From Rehmannia glutinosa (Eukaryota > Streptophyta > Magnoliopsida > Lamiales > Orobanchaceae), in NCBI GenBank assembly GCA_016081115.2, contig JABTTQ020001744.1:62001-126000 (forward strand): a DNA stretch of 64,000 nucleotides, in the 5' to 3' direction. Of this stretch, positions 51,516-61,750 are shown piece after piece (the stretch's first letter is position 1; each line of letters begins with the position of its first letter). Under the pieces are notes generated by a model. The model saw nothing but the letters and a program-made list of their open reading frames with translations. It searched no databases and had not been told where the DNA came from. Both the position numbers and the translations under genes were made by a program.

Positions 51516-52042
51516 ATCCTATAAATGATACTTGTTTTCCTATAAACTTGATTGAGACAAGGATAAATGATTCTTTGCTTGATATGTCTTCTAATAAATC
51601 CTTGAAAGTATGTGATGTTCAATGTGCAAAAGTTTCCACAGATAAATCCCATTTTGAGAATAACATGCGAGAAAAATAGGACCATGAAGGTCAATTGTTC
51701 GAAAATCGATACGGGTGGCGATGTTGTTCAAAGAGATAAAATTTTTCATAAGTTGAGGCTCGCCCGATTAAATCTTCACATTTAGGTGAAATGGTCCACT
51801 ATACGACGTTAAGCGCTAACCGGGAGGCAACCCGATGTTTGTGTGCAATTGGTTTCATTTTTTTTTATTTTTTTATTATTTTATTTTCTTTCAAAATAAT
51901 CACAAGTCCTTAGAGTCATCTTCAAATCATAAAAAAAAAAAAACTCTTGAGCTTCTTCTTGCTTGTCCTAATTGGGAATATTTGAGATGATGGTCGCATG
52001 GGTTTAGTGTACTAAAGTGGGTCACTTGGGTTGTAGTAGACC

Positions 52043-52662
52043 TAGGGGTGTCAAATCGTGTTATCGTGTCGTGTTTCGTGGTCGACACGATAACGACACG
52101 ACACGATAAGGGCAAACACGAACACGACACGATAAGGATCTGCGCTCCCAACACGACACGAACACGAAAATTTTCGTAGCCGATTACCGATTACCGATTA
52201 CGATAGTGACACGATAAGTCAAAAATAAAAAGAAAATGATTTACACATTAATACACGATAGCAAATTACACGATATGACACGATTTACACGAAAATACAC
52301 GACATAAATATACAAAATATCAAAGGTTATCGTGTCTTTATCGTGTCACTAATGAGTAAATGTGTCATTATCGTATCCTTATCGTGCTCGTCTTTGTGTC
52401 ATTATCGTGTCGCTAAAGGTAAACGTGTCATTATCGTGTCTTTATCGTGTTCGCGGTCGCGGTCATTATCGTGTCACATTTATCGTGTTCGTGTCACTAT
52501 CGTGTAAACACGATAAAACACTTTAACACGACTAAATTTTCGTGTCCTTATCGTGTCGACACGATAAGGACACGAACACGTTAAGCGCTAAACACTAACC
52601 CGCTATTTTCGGTCGTTTTAGGCGGTCGTGCTATCGTGTCGTGTCAGAAATTGCCACCCCTA
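52043..52662. mobile_element. hAT-type MITE, 8-bp target duplication AGTAGACC
   Basis: The duplication is at 52035-52042 and 52663-52670. Ends TAGGGGTG and CACCCCTA. The 620-bp body is saturated with TATCGTGTC and its complement, in direct and inverted orientation, typical of transposase-binding subterminal repeats. No coding sequence. Confidence 0.93.
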
Positions 52663-52670
52663 AGTAGACC

Positions 52671-53095
52671 TTGTAAGCCGTAAATAATGAACTAAGCCTT
52701 GTAAGCCGTAAATAGTGAACTAAGCCCCACATGTTGCTCAATAATGGGTTGGACCTCACAAGCTAATTAATAATATTCGGACCCAATAATGAATATTCAT
52801 AAGTGAAACATTAAATAATGACATAATTAAATAAAAAAATATAATTACAATTTTACCCCCAACATAATCCCCCAACTCTCGGGCTGCAAGGGAGGCCCTA
52901 GTAGTGCGAGAGTTAGGCTCTTTGCAAATATGTGATTCATGTGGGATTTGATCTTCTGAGGAGAAAAATGTCTTTTTGAGAGAGGAGGTTCCATGAATGA
53001 GGGAAGTCCAAATCTGAAGTTCCTAAAAGGCGAGAGGTCTCCGGAGCGCGAGAGTGCGGGAGCACTGGAGGGTAGGAGTGTGAGAGTGCGAAAGT
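52671..53095. other. Intergenic, short direct repeat, no gene seen
   Basis: CCTTGTAAGCCGTAAATA occurs twice in tandem at 52669-52730. Downstream is GC-moderate text with GAGAGTGCGGGAG-like words, unrecognised. Confidence 0.4.
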
Positions 53096-53098
53096 TAA

Positions 53099-53627
53099 GG
53101 CCTTGTATGGTTATGTTTCCATAGACCATTTCTAGTTTCTAGTGTTTATTAGTTTTCGTGTGAAAACTGAAATTATATTTGGATGAGTGAATGAAAATGA
53201 GTTTTATATAGGTTTGGAAATGAAATTATGTTTGGTTGAGTAGTTTTGAAGTAGTATTTTATGTATATAATAATTTGTAAAGTTGACAGTGGTTGAATAT
53301 TTCAATTGAATATATAATATTATATTTGTAAAATTGTAGGCTAGTGGGTCCCATTAGATATAAATAGTAATATTTTAAGTAGATAATTGATAATGGAGGG
53401 TTCCACATATATATTTAGATAAAAAATGAGAATAGTGATTGATGAGTGATGTAGAGTAGTGTATAGGGTTGAAAATTAAAATTATAGGTTTGAGATGTTG
53501 TTTTATGTGAAAAATGGAAAGTGAAAATGATGATTACTATTGAAAAATTTATAAACAAACATGATTTCATTTCTATGAATAGTTGGAAACTGGAAATAGG
53601 GGCTTGGAAACATAAACAAACAAGGCC
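53099..53627. mobile_element. Tourist-like (PIF/Harbinger) MITE 1
   Basis: Ends GGCCTTGTATGG... and the complement ...AACAAGGCC, target duplication TAA at 53096-53098 and 53628-53630. 529 bp, AT-rich, non-coding. Confidence 0.82.
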
Positions 53628-53630
53628 TAA

Positions 53631-54019
53631 GGCCTTGTATGGTTGTATTTCCAACACCATTTTTTCACTTTCCAACTATTCCGGAAAATGGGTTTATATT
53701 TGTTTCAAAAGTTTTCAGTAGAAATGAAGTCATTTCCAGTTTTCACTTTTTTATGGAAAATATTCTTTTGAAAAGAAAACCAAACAAATTTTCATTCCAA
53801 TTACGCAAACCTAGGTAAAAATACACTGCAATCACGCAAACCTATGTCAAAAATACATTTGAAAAACTATAACCAAACATACTCTAATTTTCAAATAGAA
53901 ATTCAGACAACAAACCAAACATATTCTCAATTCTCACATGAAAATTAATAAAGTTTGAAAATTCATTTTCCAACACTAGAAACTAGAAATTGGACTTGGA
54001 AATACATCCATACAAGCCC
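53631..54019. mobile_element. Tourist-like MITE 2, abutting MITE 1
   Basis: Starts GGCCTTGTATGGTTG directly after the TAA that closes MITE 1 and ends CATACAAGCCC before TAA at 54020-54022. 389 bp. Confidence 0.82.
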
Positions 54020-54022
54020 TAA

Positions 54023-55033
54023 GTCTCTTGCATGGAGTTTGGTGCTTAGTTGTGGTCTTTAGAGATGAGTCTAATTCACCCTTGAGTAAGATTTCAACTT
54101 GGGAGTTGAGATTTGAGAGTTTAATTGAGAGCTGAAGCTCAGAGCCGAAGCGAAGTCTCATGTGAGAGATGAATCTTCACGGGACTTAGTCTTTTTGAGA
54201 GGTGGAATATTTCTTGTAAGTGAGAAGTCCTCTTGCAGCTTGACACATGAGAGTCCTCAAAGGACTCAATGTTTTGAAAGGTTTTTCCTAGTCTTCTTGG
54301 CATTTGGCATTTTAGAGGCTTCACATGAGCTTCATTTTACTACCAAATCTAATAAAATCACAAAAATTTATTACTTTTTATTTTTCTATACTACTTTTTT
54401 AGAAGAGTTTTTATTACTTTCTTTAGGAATGAAAAAAGGTCAGGAAAACTATTTAATATTTTGAGAATAGTCTATAGACATCAATATACATATGAATTAG
54501 ATGTGTCGTCACAAAAACTTCTTTTTCTAATAGTGAAAGAAGGAAGTCACTCCAAGGCTCACAACAATTAATTAGATATATGTTAGATTATTTTGATCTT
54601 AAAATTATATCAAAAAATAATTAGTAACTTTCGATTCTTATAATAAGTTAAAAGTTTCACAACTTTCTATACCTGAAACACGTGCTTTTATAATATTCTG
54701 TTTTACTTTTCTAGGATACTTGTGCCTTTTAAGAGTATTGAAAAATATCATATTCTTGAAATGGCTCTAGTAAGTCATAAAATCCATTATCATTATGAGA
54801 ATCCATAATTAGGGAATCGAGCGGTAGCCTAAGTGGCAAGACAACCTGGCTTCGGTTTCCACTACCCTCTCCTCCTAGGAAACTTACTCCAACAAAAAAA
54901 AAACATTATTATGATCATAATCCATAGAATTCATATTATGATTTTCGTAATATAAAAAGGAATATAATTATAAATGCACACTATCTACAATTAATGCTAA
55001 AGAGAAAAGGCATAATCCTGGCTTTTATTACCC
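54023..55033. other. Intergenic flank upstream of the defensin-like gene
   Basis: No gene seen. The first 300 bp have GAGAG/CTCAC-rich words similar to 52850-53095. The box A-like text near 54826 was not accepted as a tRNA or SINE. Confidence 0.4.
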
Positions 55034-55040
55034 TATAAAA
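55034..55040 (+). promoter_or_regulatory. TATA box of the defensin-like gene
   Basis: TATAAAA 69 bp upstream of the ATG, a typical plant spacing. Confidence 0.65.
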
Positions 55041-55108
55041 CGAAATTGGCTCACCCACACATTATAATTATTTTGCAAAAAGTATTACACGAAGTAATTA
55101 AATCAAAG

Positions 55109-55655
55109 ATGAAGCTTTTCATCCTTCCTACTCTTATTCTACTGTTACTAATCTCCCAAGGTAATATTTTTATAATCTTTAAATTCGTTAATTATTCAGA
55201 ATGTTCGAATCTATATATCATCGAACTTATTATTTTTTCCTCATAAAAGTACAATTTTTCGATATATTTTGTAATAAATTTTAGGAATGATTACAAAAAC
55301 ACTCTTGAGGTTTGGGCTAATTACAAGAAAACCTAGAGATTATTCAAAATTTAAAAAAAAAACTCAGATTTCAGACGAAAATGTAACACGAATCAGAACT
55401 TTGATGGGTTTTTCGCAATTTTCAATAACTTCTAGGTTTTTTTTTGTAATTAGTCCGAATCTCGGGGTACTTTTGTAATTATCCCTAATTTTTTTCATTT
55501 GTTAGTGCAGGTGGCATGGAAGTTAAGGCAGCAACTTGTAGAGAAGAAATCCCTCCGACCCGTGATTTATGTTGTGTAAGAAAAAACATGGAAGTTTGAC
55601 ACGTGGACGTTGTTTATTTGTTGATACTTGTTATTGCATCTATTCATGTAATTGA
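55109..55655 (+). pseudogene. Defensin-like (DEFL) secreted cysteine-rich peptide, two exons, frame-broken
   Basis: Exon 1 (55109-55160) encodes a hydrophobic signal peptide MKLFILPTLILLLLISQ and ends in phase 1 at a GT donor. The acceptor TTAGTGCAG at 55502-55510 opens exon 2. This two-exon layout, split just after the signal peptide, is characteristic of plant defensin-like genes, whose products are secreted peptides of about 60-80 residues. The annotated frame ends early at TGA 55597-55599, giving 46 residues with only three cysteines. In another frame exon 2 continues to 55655 with the remaining family pattern: Gly-x-Cys, then Cys-x-Cys and a terminal Cys. A small deletion between the second and third expected cysteines would explain both the loss of spacing and the shift. 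The intron carries a MITE. It could also be an assembly indel. Confidence 0.7.
55282..55495. mobile_element. MITE in the defensin-like gene intron
   Basis: Left end ATGATTACAAAAACAC with TTGAGGTTTGGGCTAATTAC. The right end is its complement (TTGTAATTATCCC). Same family as the two copies in the kinase intron at 1.5-2.3 kb. Confidence 0.7.
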
Positions 55656-55970
55656 ATAATTTTAACCACATGAAGTTTCAATGTGGTACTACAAGACTAA
55701 AATAAAATGGACGTTTTGGTTTTTGGATCAATAATTTGAATGAATTTTTTACCTTATATCCTCTTGATTTCTGTTGCATGCGCTTCTATATTTCTTATCA
55801 ATCGAATTCGGTTTTTTTTTTTTTAGCATTTTAAGTATTAGATTACATACATTTTTTATTTTTAATTAATAGAAAAATACAGAGCAATTGAATAAAGATA
55901 AAGATTTGAAACTATGGTGCTATCAAAAACTAATAAGATTAATTGTTTCTGAAACAAAATAATTTGGCGT
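55656..55970. other. 3' flank of the defensin-like gene, no gene seen
   Basis: AT-rich, with a T-run near 55812. It probably includes the 3' UTR (AATAAAATGG near 55700 could serve as a polyadenylation signal). Confidence 0.4.
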
Positions 55971-56539
55971 TGATCACACCCAAGCCGATCTGGCACCAAA
56001 CTGATCCACGTGGCCATTCAGCACATGGAGGTATGGGACCCATTGCACATGCCGCGGACCGACCGGTGTGACGTCAAAGAATCGACCGATGACGTCATGA
56101 ATTGGGCTCGGTTGCCTGAGCCCAGTCTTGGCGGGAAATTTAAAGGATGACCATCCGGTTAAGAAAGGCTAAGTATATCATTAACATGAATAAGTTGATA
56201 CTTGTCAACACGCCAACCAGATGAGTCGACAAGTGGCAAACAATTGGCCTGCATGCGTGCTCAGCGAAGGACAAGTGCCCCCTTTTAATTATTTAAGTAT
56301 TAAGTGTAATAGTAGATATTAAAAGCCCACTAATGAGATGGGTATAAATAGTATCTCATTTATTAGAAAAAAAAGAGAAAAACATTTGTAAACACAACGC
56401 TGTAAGAAAAACCGACCAGAACTTTCGGCTCGGAATTATATATCAAAAGGCACAATTAGCCCTAAACTAAGGCTCATTTCCATTTCCACGTAGCACATCT
56501 TTATATATTTTTGCTTGTTGACCAAAACGCACGTCAACA
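55971..56539 (+). repeat. D 5' LTR
   Basis: TGATCACACC to CGTCAACA. ACGT-core palindromes cluster upstream of the TATA box (CACGTGG near 56010, TGACGTCA near 56070 and 56090, GACCGACCGGT). TATAAATA at 56343-56350. Confidence 0.65.
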
Positions 56540-56772
56540 AATTGGCGCTAGAAGGAGGGCCCGTTTAGGTCCAGTCCAAATTCCAAGACACGTAAAGTCA
56601 GGTAAAACTTGTATTTAACTTCTTTGAAATAGACAATTGAAGTAGACAAGATGAGTCAACAATCACGAAATGCCTGTCTAACCGAGGAACAATATCTAAA
56701 TAATCAAACTGGCCAAACTACCAATGGCCAGAACGTGCCCTGCTTATAGCTAACCCCACTTTTGTCCAACAG

Positions 56773-58330
56773 ATGAATCAACTAATCTCTCAAACGCTCG
56801 CTACCACTAATTCACAAGCACCTCCTCCACCTCCTCACCCACTCAACCCCCCACTAAATATTAATATTAATCCTCAAGCCCCTGCACCTCCTCATAACGA
56901 AGGCCAGGAAGCTAGTTCTGGCCATGAACAACGTGGTCATCGTGACAGAAGACGACCACGCGAAGACAACGCAGAGCAGAGCCGTGTGGTGGAGTCGCAA
57001 CCGGAGCCCACACGCCATCGTCGCACTCGCTCTGTGTTCGCGGGACGATTAAGGGTCAATCCTCTCCACCCCACCCAGTCAATAAGTTCCAGGCTCCGGT
57101 TTCCAGATGAAAGAGACCCGGGAGGGCTAATCAAACCCAGGGGCCTACCCGCTGGAAGAAAGAGAGGCAGAGATTTTGCGTCTCCTCCGCCGATTGAATG
57201 AGTTGGAGGATGGCCCGGAAGAAGCCCAGTATCAAAGGCCGTATCAGGTAACACACCGACCTTCTATTGTGTCGCCTTTCGCTGCAAGCATTCTGTCAAC
57301 CCCACTGCCGCCGAAGCTTAAAATCCCACAGGTCGGTCTATACAATAGCGAGACCGACCCTACCACACACATCCACAAATACTTGGCGTGGGTGGAACTT
57401 TATAGCCCTAGCGATGCCATTCTCTGCAGGGCATTCCCGTTGACGTTGGGCGACCGAGCCCATCGTTGGTTCAGGACCCTGCAGCAAGGGTCCATTTGAT
57501 CCTGGGACGACCTGGCCCCCGTATTTACAACATATTTTCTCACCTGTAAAGTCTGAGCTGCACCAAAGGATTCCCTTGTAAATATTAAATAAGAAAATAA
57601 TGAGTCCTTAAAGAGTTATATAGCTCGGTTCAACAAGCACGTCCGGGAAATGGAACTGGTATCGGACGATGCTATCGTGATTGCGGCCATGGCCAGTCTC
57701 GCCCCCGAGACATGGTTTAATTATTCTATCCATGAATCGGGGGCGGCTTCGTATCAAGAATTCCTTATCCGTGCCGAGCGCCACATCTGCGTGGAGGAAG
57801 CTATGGCTAGTTAGCGCTCCGAGCAGAAGGCAGGGGGCGTGAAAAATGATGGGAAGAAAGAACCCGCTTCAGGGTCGGGGTCGGGATTCAAGCCATTTTT
57901 GGAGAACCCGACCACCGGATATAAGGCTCGCCAGGAAGTGCGAGCCGAAGTTGCTGCGCTGAAGAGTACTTTAACCCACACTCCTTCAGCGATATGGAAT
58001 GAGATACATGGTCTTAATTTGTTGCCGCGGCTCGGCCTGAGGGTAGAGCGGCCAAATTGACGCTAGCGGAGATATTGCGCCTATTACAAATTGATAGGCC
58101 ATGATACCGATGAGTGTCGCGACCTCATTAGGGAAATTATGCGCATCATTCAGAAGGGCGGTTTAAGGAGATATGTCCACGAATTACCGCCCCCACCAGC
58201 ACTCGCTCCAGGTGTGAACCCGGAGCGATTAACGAATCTAGCTCCCTTACCACTGCCGCCGAATGAAAATCAAGGTAGGGAGATCCTAATGATGTCTGGT
58301 AGAATCAACACTAATGCGGCTGAGGGGTAG
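56773..58330 (+). pseudogene. D Gag, broken by stops and frame changes
   Basis: Pro-rich N-terminus (PPPPPHPLNPPL), an Arg-rich region, then the gag core: PQVGLYNSETDPTTHIHKYL, ILCRAFPLTLGDRAHRWF and, after a TGA at about 57499, SWDDLAPVFTTYFL. Later fragments are LKSYIARFNKHVREMELVSD and, near 58080, GHDTDECRDLIREIMRIIQ. Order and motifs fit Tat-lineage Gag. At least four breaks are needed to read through. Confidence 0.72.
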
Positions 58331-59042
58331 CCGCTCGAATCGGAAGAGGAAAGTAGATATCAGGCAGGCTGCCCATGCGGAAAGGCAAGTCAGGGTGGCA
58401 GAGATTAGAGAAGGCCAACCAACAGGCCATTTCGTCTTCTCAGACGTTGATGTTGACCAGGTGGTCCACCCCCATTCCGACCCCCTGGTCATTATCGCAC
58501 CGATCTTGGGCATCCCAGTCCATAGGATTTTGATCGACTCGGGGAGCTACTCGTCGGTGATTTATGTCCGAGCTTTTAGGAGGTTAAACGCGGATGATAG
58601 TTATATTTGTCCATGCAATGACAATATTATGGGCTTTGGTGGAGGAAGAATAATCCCGCTCGGGGAGGTTGACCTGCCCATCCAAATGGGACAGGGTCTG
58701 CATAAGCGAAACATCATCACTACATTCAAAATAATCAATGCTAATTCAGAGTATAATGCAATCATTGGAAGGCCGTTGCTTTATCACTTAAAAGCGAATG
58801 TTTCAATATACCATTTTTGCGTGAAGTTTCCGACCCCGGATGGAGAAGCCATCCATAAAGGAAACCAGAGGGAGTCGCGCGAGTTTGCCACTCGCCACTT
58901 ACCCAAAGCCATTTATCCTTCCACTCCTTTAAGGATTGTGGAAGGCCTTCAACCACCAAACGTCCGGGTACCGGTCGGTGTGCACATAGTACCATCAGGA
59001 TGGTTGCCCCTACCAAGCGTTGTAGGGTCGCCTTGCATTTAA
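58314..59042 (+). CDS. D aspartic protease, 3'-truncated polyprotein
   Basis: Would cleave the Gag-Pol polyprotein. The open frame has FVFSDVDVDQVVHPHSDPLV, VHRILIDSGSYSSVIYVRAF with the active-site D-S-G-S, the MGFGGGRIIPLGEVDLP flap region, and SEYNAIIGRPLLYHLKANVS. The frame starts about 70 residues before the domain and overlaps the end of Gag. It stops at 59042, 110 bp before the C fragment, where Tat-type elements continue into reverse transcriptase. None follows, so the element is gag-protease only or deleted. Confidence 0.75.
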   Translation: MRLRGSRSNRKRKVDIRQAAHAERQVRVAEIREGQPTGHFVFSDVDVDQVVHPHSDPLVIIAPILGIPVHRILIDSGSYSSVIYVRAFRRLNADDSYICPCNDNIMGFGGGRIIPLGEVDLPIQMGQGLHKRNIITTFKIINANSEYNAIIGRPLLYHLKANVSIYHFCVKFPTPDGEAIHKGNQRESREFATRHLPKAIYPSTPLRIVEGLQPPNVRVPVGVHIVPSGWLPLPSVVGSPCI

Positions 59043-59154
59043 CAATTCATTTATCTCGCAAATTTGGCGCGGATACCCTTCTAGGTGAAACAACACCAAC
59101 AATCCAATGATCCGGGCCCAAGATAGGGGGTGCATCTGAGTCAGGGGAAGGCCC

Positions 59155-61005
59155 TGTAAGTCCAAGCGGCTACGATAATCTAGAGGGGGTGAATAGATTA
59201 TCTCCATCTTTTCGATCACGCCCTCTTTTTCGAACCGAATGCTCAAAGATAATAACAAAGGTGCGGAATGTAAATAGCACACGCCGATTTATAGTAGTTC
59301 AACCCACTTAGGGCCTAATCTACTACCACCCCAAAGACTTTTTCAGTGCGGGTTGCCTATGGGTAGGGCGACCGGTTGACCTTGAGACAGAAATGTTGTC
59401 CGATCTTTATCGAAGATAAAACTCAAGAAATACTCCGAAAATTTAGTAAAAATATTTTAAACCAATCGTGAGTATTTAGACAGCATTTAGGAACCTTGTT
59501 TTGAAGTAAAAACTTATAAACATAAAATCATTTAAAAGTGTTGTCCAATTTTATCTGAAATAAAACTTGAAGAAATACTCCGGAAAATATTGAAACCATT
59601 TGAAATCATTTGGGAGTATTTGGACAACAATTAAAAACATTGTTTTGGTGTAAAAATAAAATCATCAAAATTAAGATAAAAACATGTATCAAACAATCTC
59701 CCCCTTTTTGATGATTACAAACCAAAACAATTTTTTGAAAAATTAGAAGGACAATTTTAAAAATGATTTTCCGGTAAAACATCTAACCGTTTGGAAGCAA
59801 CCAAATTTCCAAAATACATAAGCAACCAAGTAAGGAAGGGAATAATTTCAATAATAAGCACAAGCTCCCCCTATCAACAATCACATCAAGAATTATGAGA
59901 AAGCAATTATCCATAAGCTAAAAGCTTAGCTTTTACAAATTGTTCAAGAGCTTATAAGTTCCCCCTGTCAATAAAACATCATTAGACAAGTATATAAGTC
60001 CATCAAGCAACAATTGGACTAAATATAAATCACAACTTATGGATTTAAAGAGCCATAGCTTATAGCTTTTATAACGAGCTTTTATTAGCTTCTTTGATCT
60101 AATGAGCCAATTTCATGTTTCTCCCCCTTTGGAATCATCAAAAAGAATGTTAGGATGATAAAAACATCATACAAATTCTTCAAAGTGCGCTAAAGAGACG
60201 GTTTATCAACCATTGAGCAATTTAAGCTTAAAAACCAAAGAAGAAAGGGAGAAATATATCATGAAGAGTTCATACGCTCGGTTTATTTGCCAAAACATGA
60301 TCTCAATAAGTATTGAAGACTTTTGGAAGCAAGAGACTCATGTAGAAGTTGAAATTTTTATTGTGACATTTCATCGAACACTTTGTGGGCGTGAAAATTA
60401 AAAGAAGTTGTATATAGTCCTTGTAAATGATTCAAGCCAAAAAATTTCATCACCAAAACACATCAAACATCATACAATACAACAATATAGCTAGGCCCAT
60501 CAAGATCATATGCAAAATATAGCAAGATATATACAAGAAAGTCATAAACTCAAGGGTTCAACCCAATTGAGATAATATTGGCCAAAAAGATCAAGGCATT
60601 ACGAATGCCATCAAGTAAAAATTAAAGAGCCATCAAGTAATACATGTCAAGCATCAAACAATGCATATTAGACATTACAAATGTCCCAAATAATCCATCT
60701 AAACAAAATGATCAAGACATGTCAAATACATTTAAGTAAAAATTAAAAAAGTACTTTTACCATCAAGTACTTCATACCAATAATCAACCAATGCCAACCT
60801 AGAGTATTTTTACCATCAAATATTCCATGATCATCCACAAGTCATTATCAACCTCGCTATTTTAACCCTTTCAAGAAAACAAGCAAATCTCATTAGTTAC
60901 GAAAGAGTTTTACAAGAAAGTCAAAAGAAATACAAAACAACATGGACAAGAAAGAAAATCTAGAATAGTAAAGGGGTGGGGACATCAAACCTGAAGAGAA
61001 GCAAG
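59155..61005 (-). mobile_element. Reversed C-family fragment: deleted 3' LTR plus 3' internal region
   Basis: 59155-59695 is a C LTR in reverse with about 0.95 kb deleted (junction near 59345), removing the TATA box and the hairpin array. 59696-61005 matches C 31890-33152, including the polypurine tracts (CTCCCCCTTTTTGATG near 59698). It starts and ends inside element D. Confidence 0.8.
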
Positions 61006-61026
61006 TTGCCGAAATACCTCCCATTT

Positions 61027-61530
61027 TGATGACACGGCTTGGCACCAAATTGATGACACCGGACCGACCTGGTGATTGGTACAAGTTTTTCAAATGAATT
61101 GCGTCATTAATTGGGCTTTCGGTTTACGAGGAGAAAAATAGGCGCTGAAATTTAAATGATGACCATCTTGGTTAAGAAATCTTAAGTATATCATTAACAT
61201 GAATAAGTTGACAACTTGTCAACACGCCAATATAGATTTAGTTTCGACAAATGGCAAACTTTATTTAAAACCTTTTCTTTTCAAGGATAAGTGTCCCCTT
61301 TTAATTATTTAAGTATTAAGTGTAATAGTGGATATTAAAAGTCCACTAATGAGATGAGTATAAATAGTGTCTCATTTATTAGGAAAAAAAAGAGAAAAAA
61401 CACTTGTAAACACAACGCTGTAAGAAAAACCGACCAGAACTTTCGGCTCGTATTATATATCAAAAGGCAGAATTAGCCCTGAACTAAGGCTCGTTTCCAT
61501 TCCCACGTATCACATCTTTATATATTTTTG
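61027..61530 (+). repeat. D 3' LTR-like copy
   Basis: Aligns to the D 5' LTR from TGATGACAC to CTTTATATATTTTTG, including the TATA region (TATAAATAGTG near 61361) and CGACCAGAACTTTCGGCTCG. It lacks the last 27 bp of the 5' copy and part of the upstream block. Confidence 0.65.
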
Positions 61531-61539
61531 TCATCAGAG

Positions 61540-61750
61540 GTATCCCCACATGCTCTGTTGGCAATTGCCCACACTACCCCGTGGCCTATGGTGCGCTCGC
61601 TACAAAGTAATGAGACTAATCCTCTGCAGAGATGGACAGCCCCAAGTCCACACTCCAGCGATAGTCAGGGATCGATCCCAGGACCTCTAACCCACCAAAG
61701 ATGGGCGCACGCCACTCGGACAAACCCCTGGGCACCCTGGAGCTATTGAC
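61540..61750 (-). mobile_element. Possible tRNA-related SINE
   Basis: The minus strand has a box A-like GTCCGAGTGGCG and, about 45 nt later, a box B-like GGGATCGATCCC followed by a unique body. There is no clear A- or T-tail or target duplication. It is not a functional tRNA because no cloverleaf could be formed. Confidence 0.3.

Larger units (their letters stand above)
41991..51985 (+). mobile_element. Element E: tandem Athila-like gag-protease element (LTR-int-LTR-int)
   Basis: LTR1 41991-43695, internal 1 43696-47587, LTR2 47588-49308, internal 2 49309-51985 (truncated, no closing LTR). The PBS is tRNA-Asp type. Gag and protease remnants are present, but no reverse transcriptase or integrase, so E is non-autonomous. 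Shared middle LTRs point to recombination or tandem integration. Confidence 0.85.
55971..61530 (+). mobile_element. Element D: Ty3/gypsy (Tat-like) gag-protease element, split by a C fragment
   Basis: 5' LTR 55971-56539, PBS-like TTGGCGCTAGAAGG at 56542, Gag, protease, then a reversed C fragment at 59155-61005, then a shorter 3' LTR-like copy 61027-61530. No reverse transcriptase or integrase is visible. No target duplication was established. Confidence 0.7.

Noticed and set aside
54811..54900. Box A-like TAGCCTAAGTGG, possible tRNA or SINE
   Set aside because: No box B at a suitable distance and no cloverleaf.
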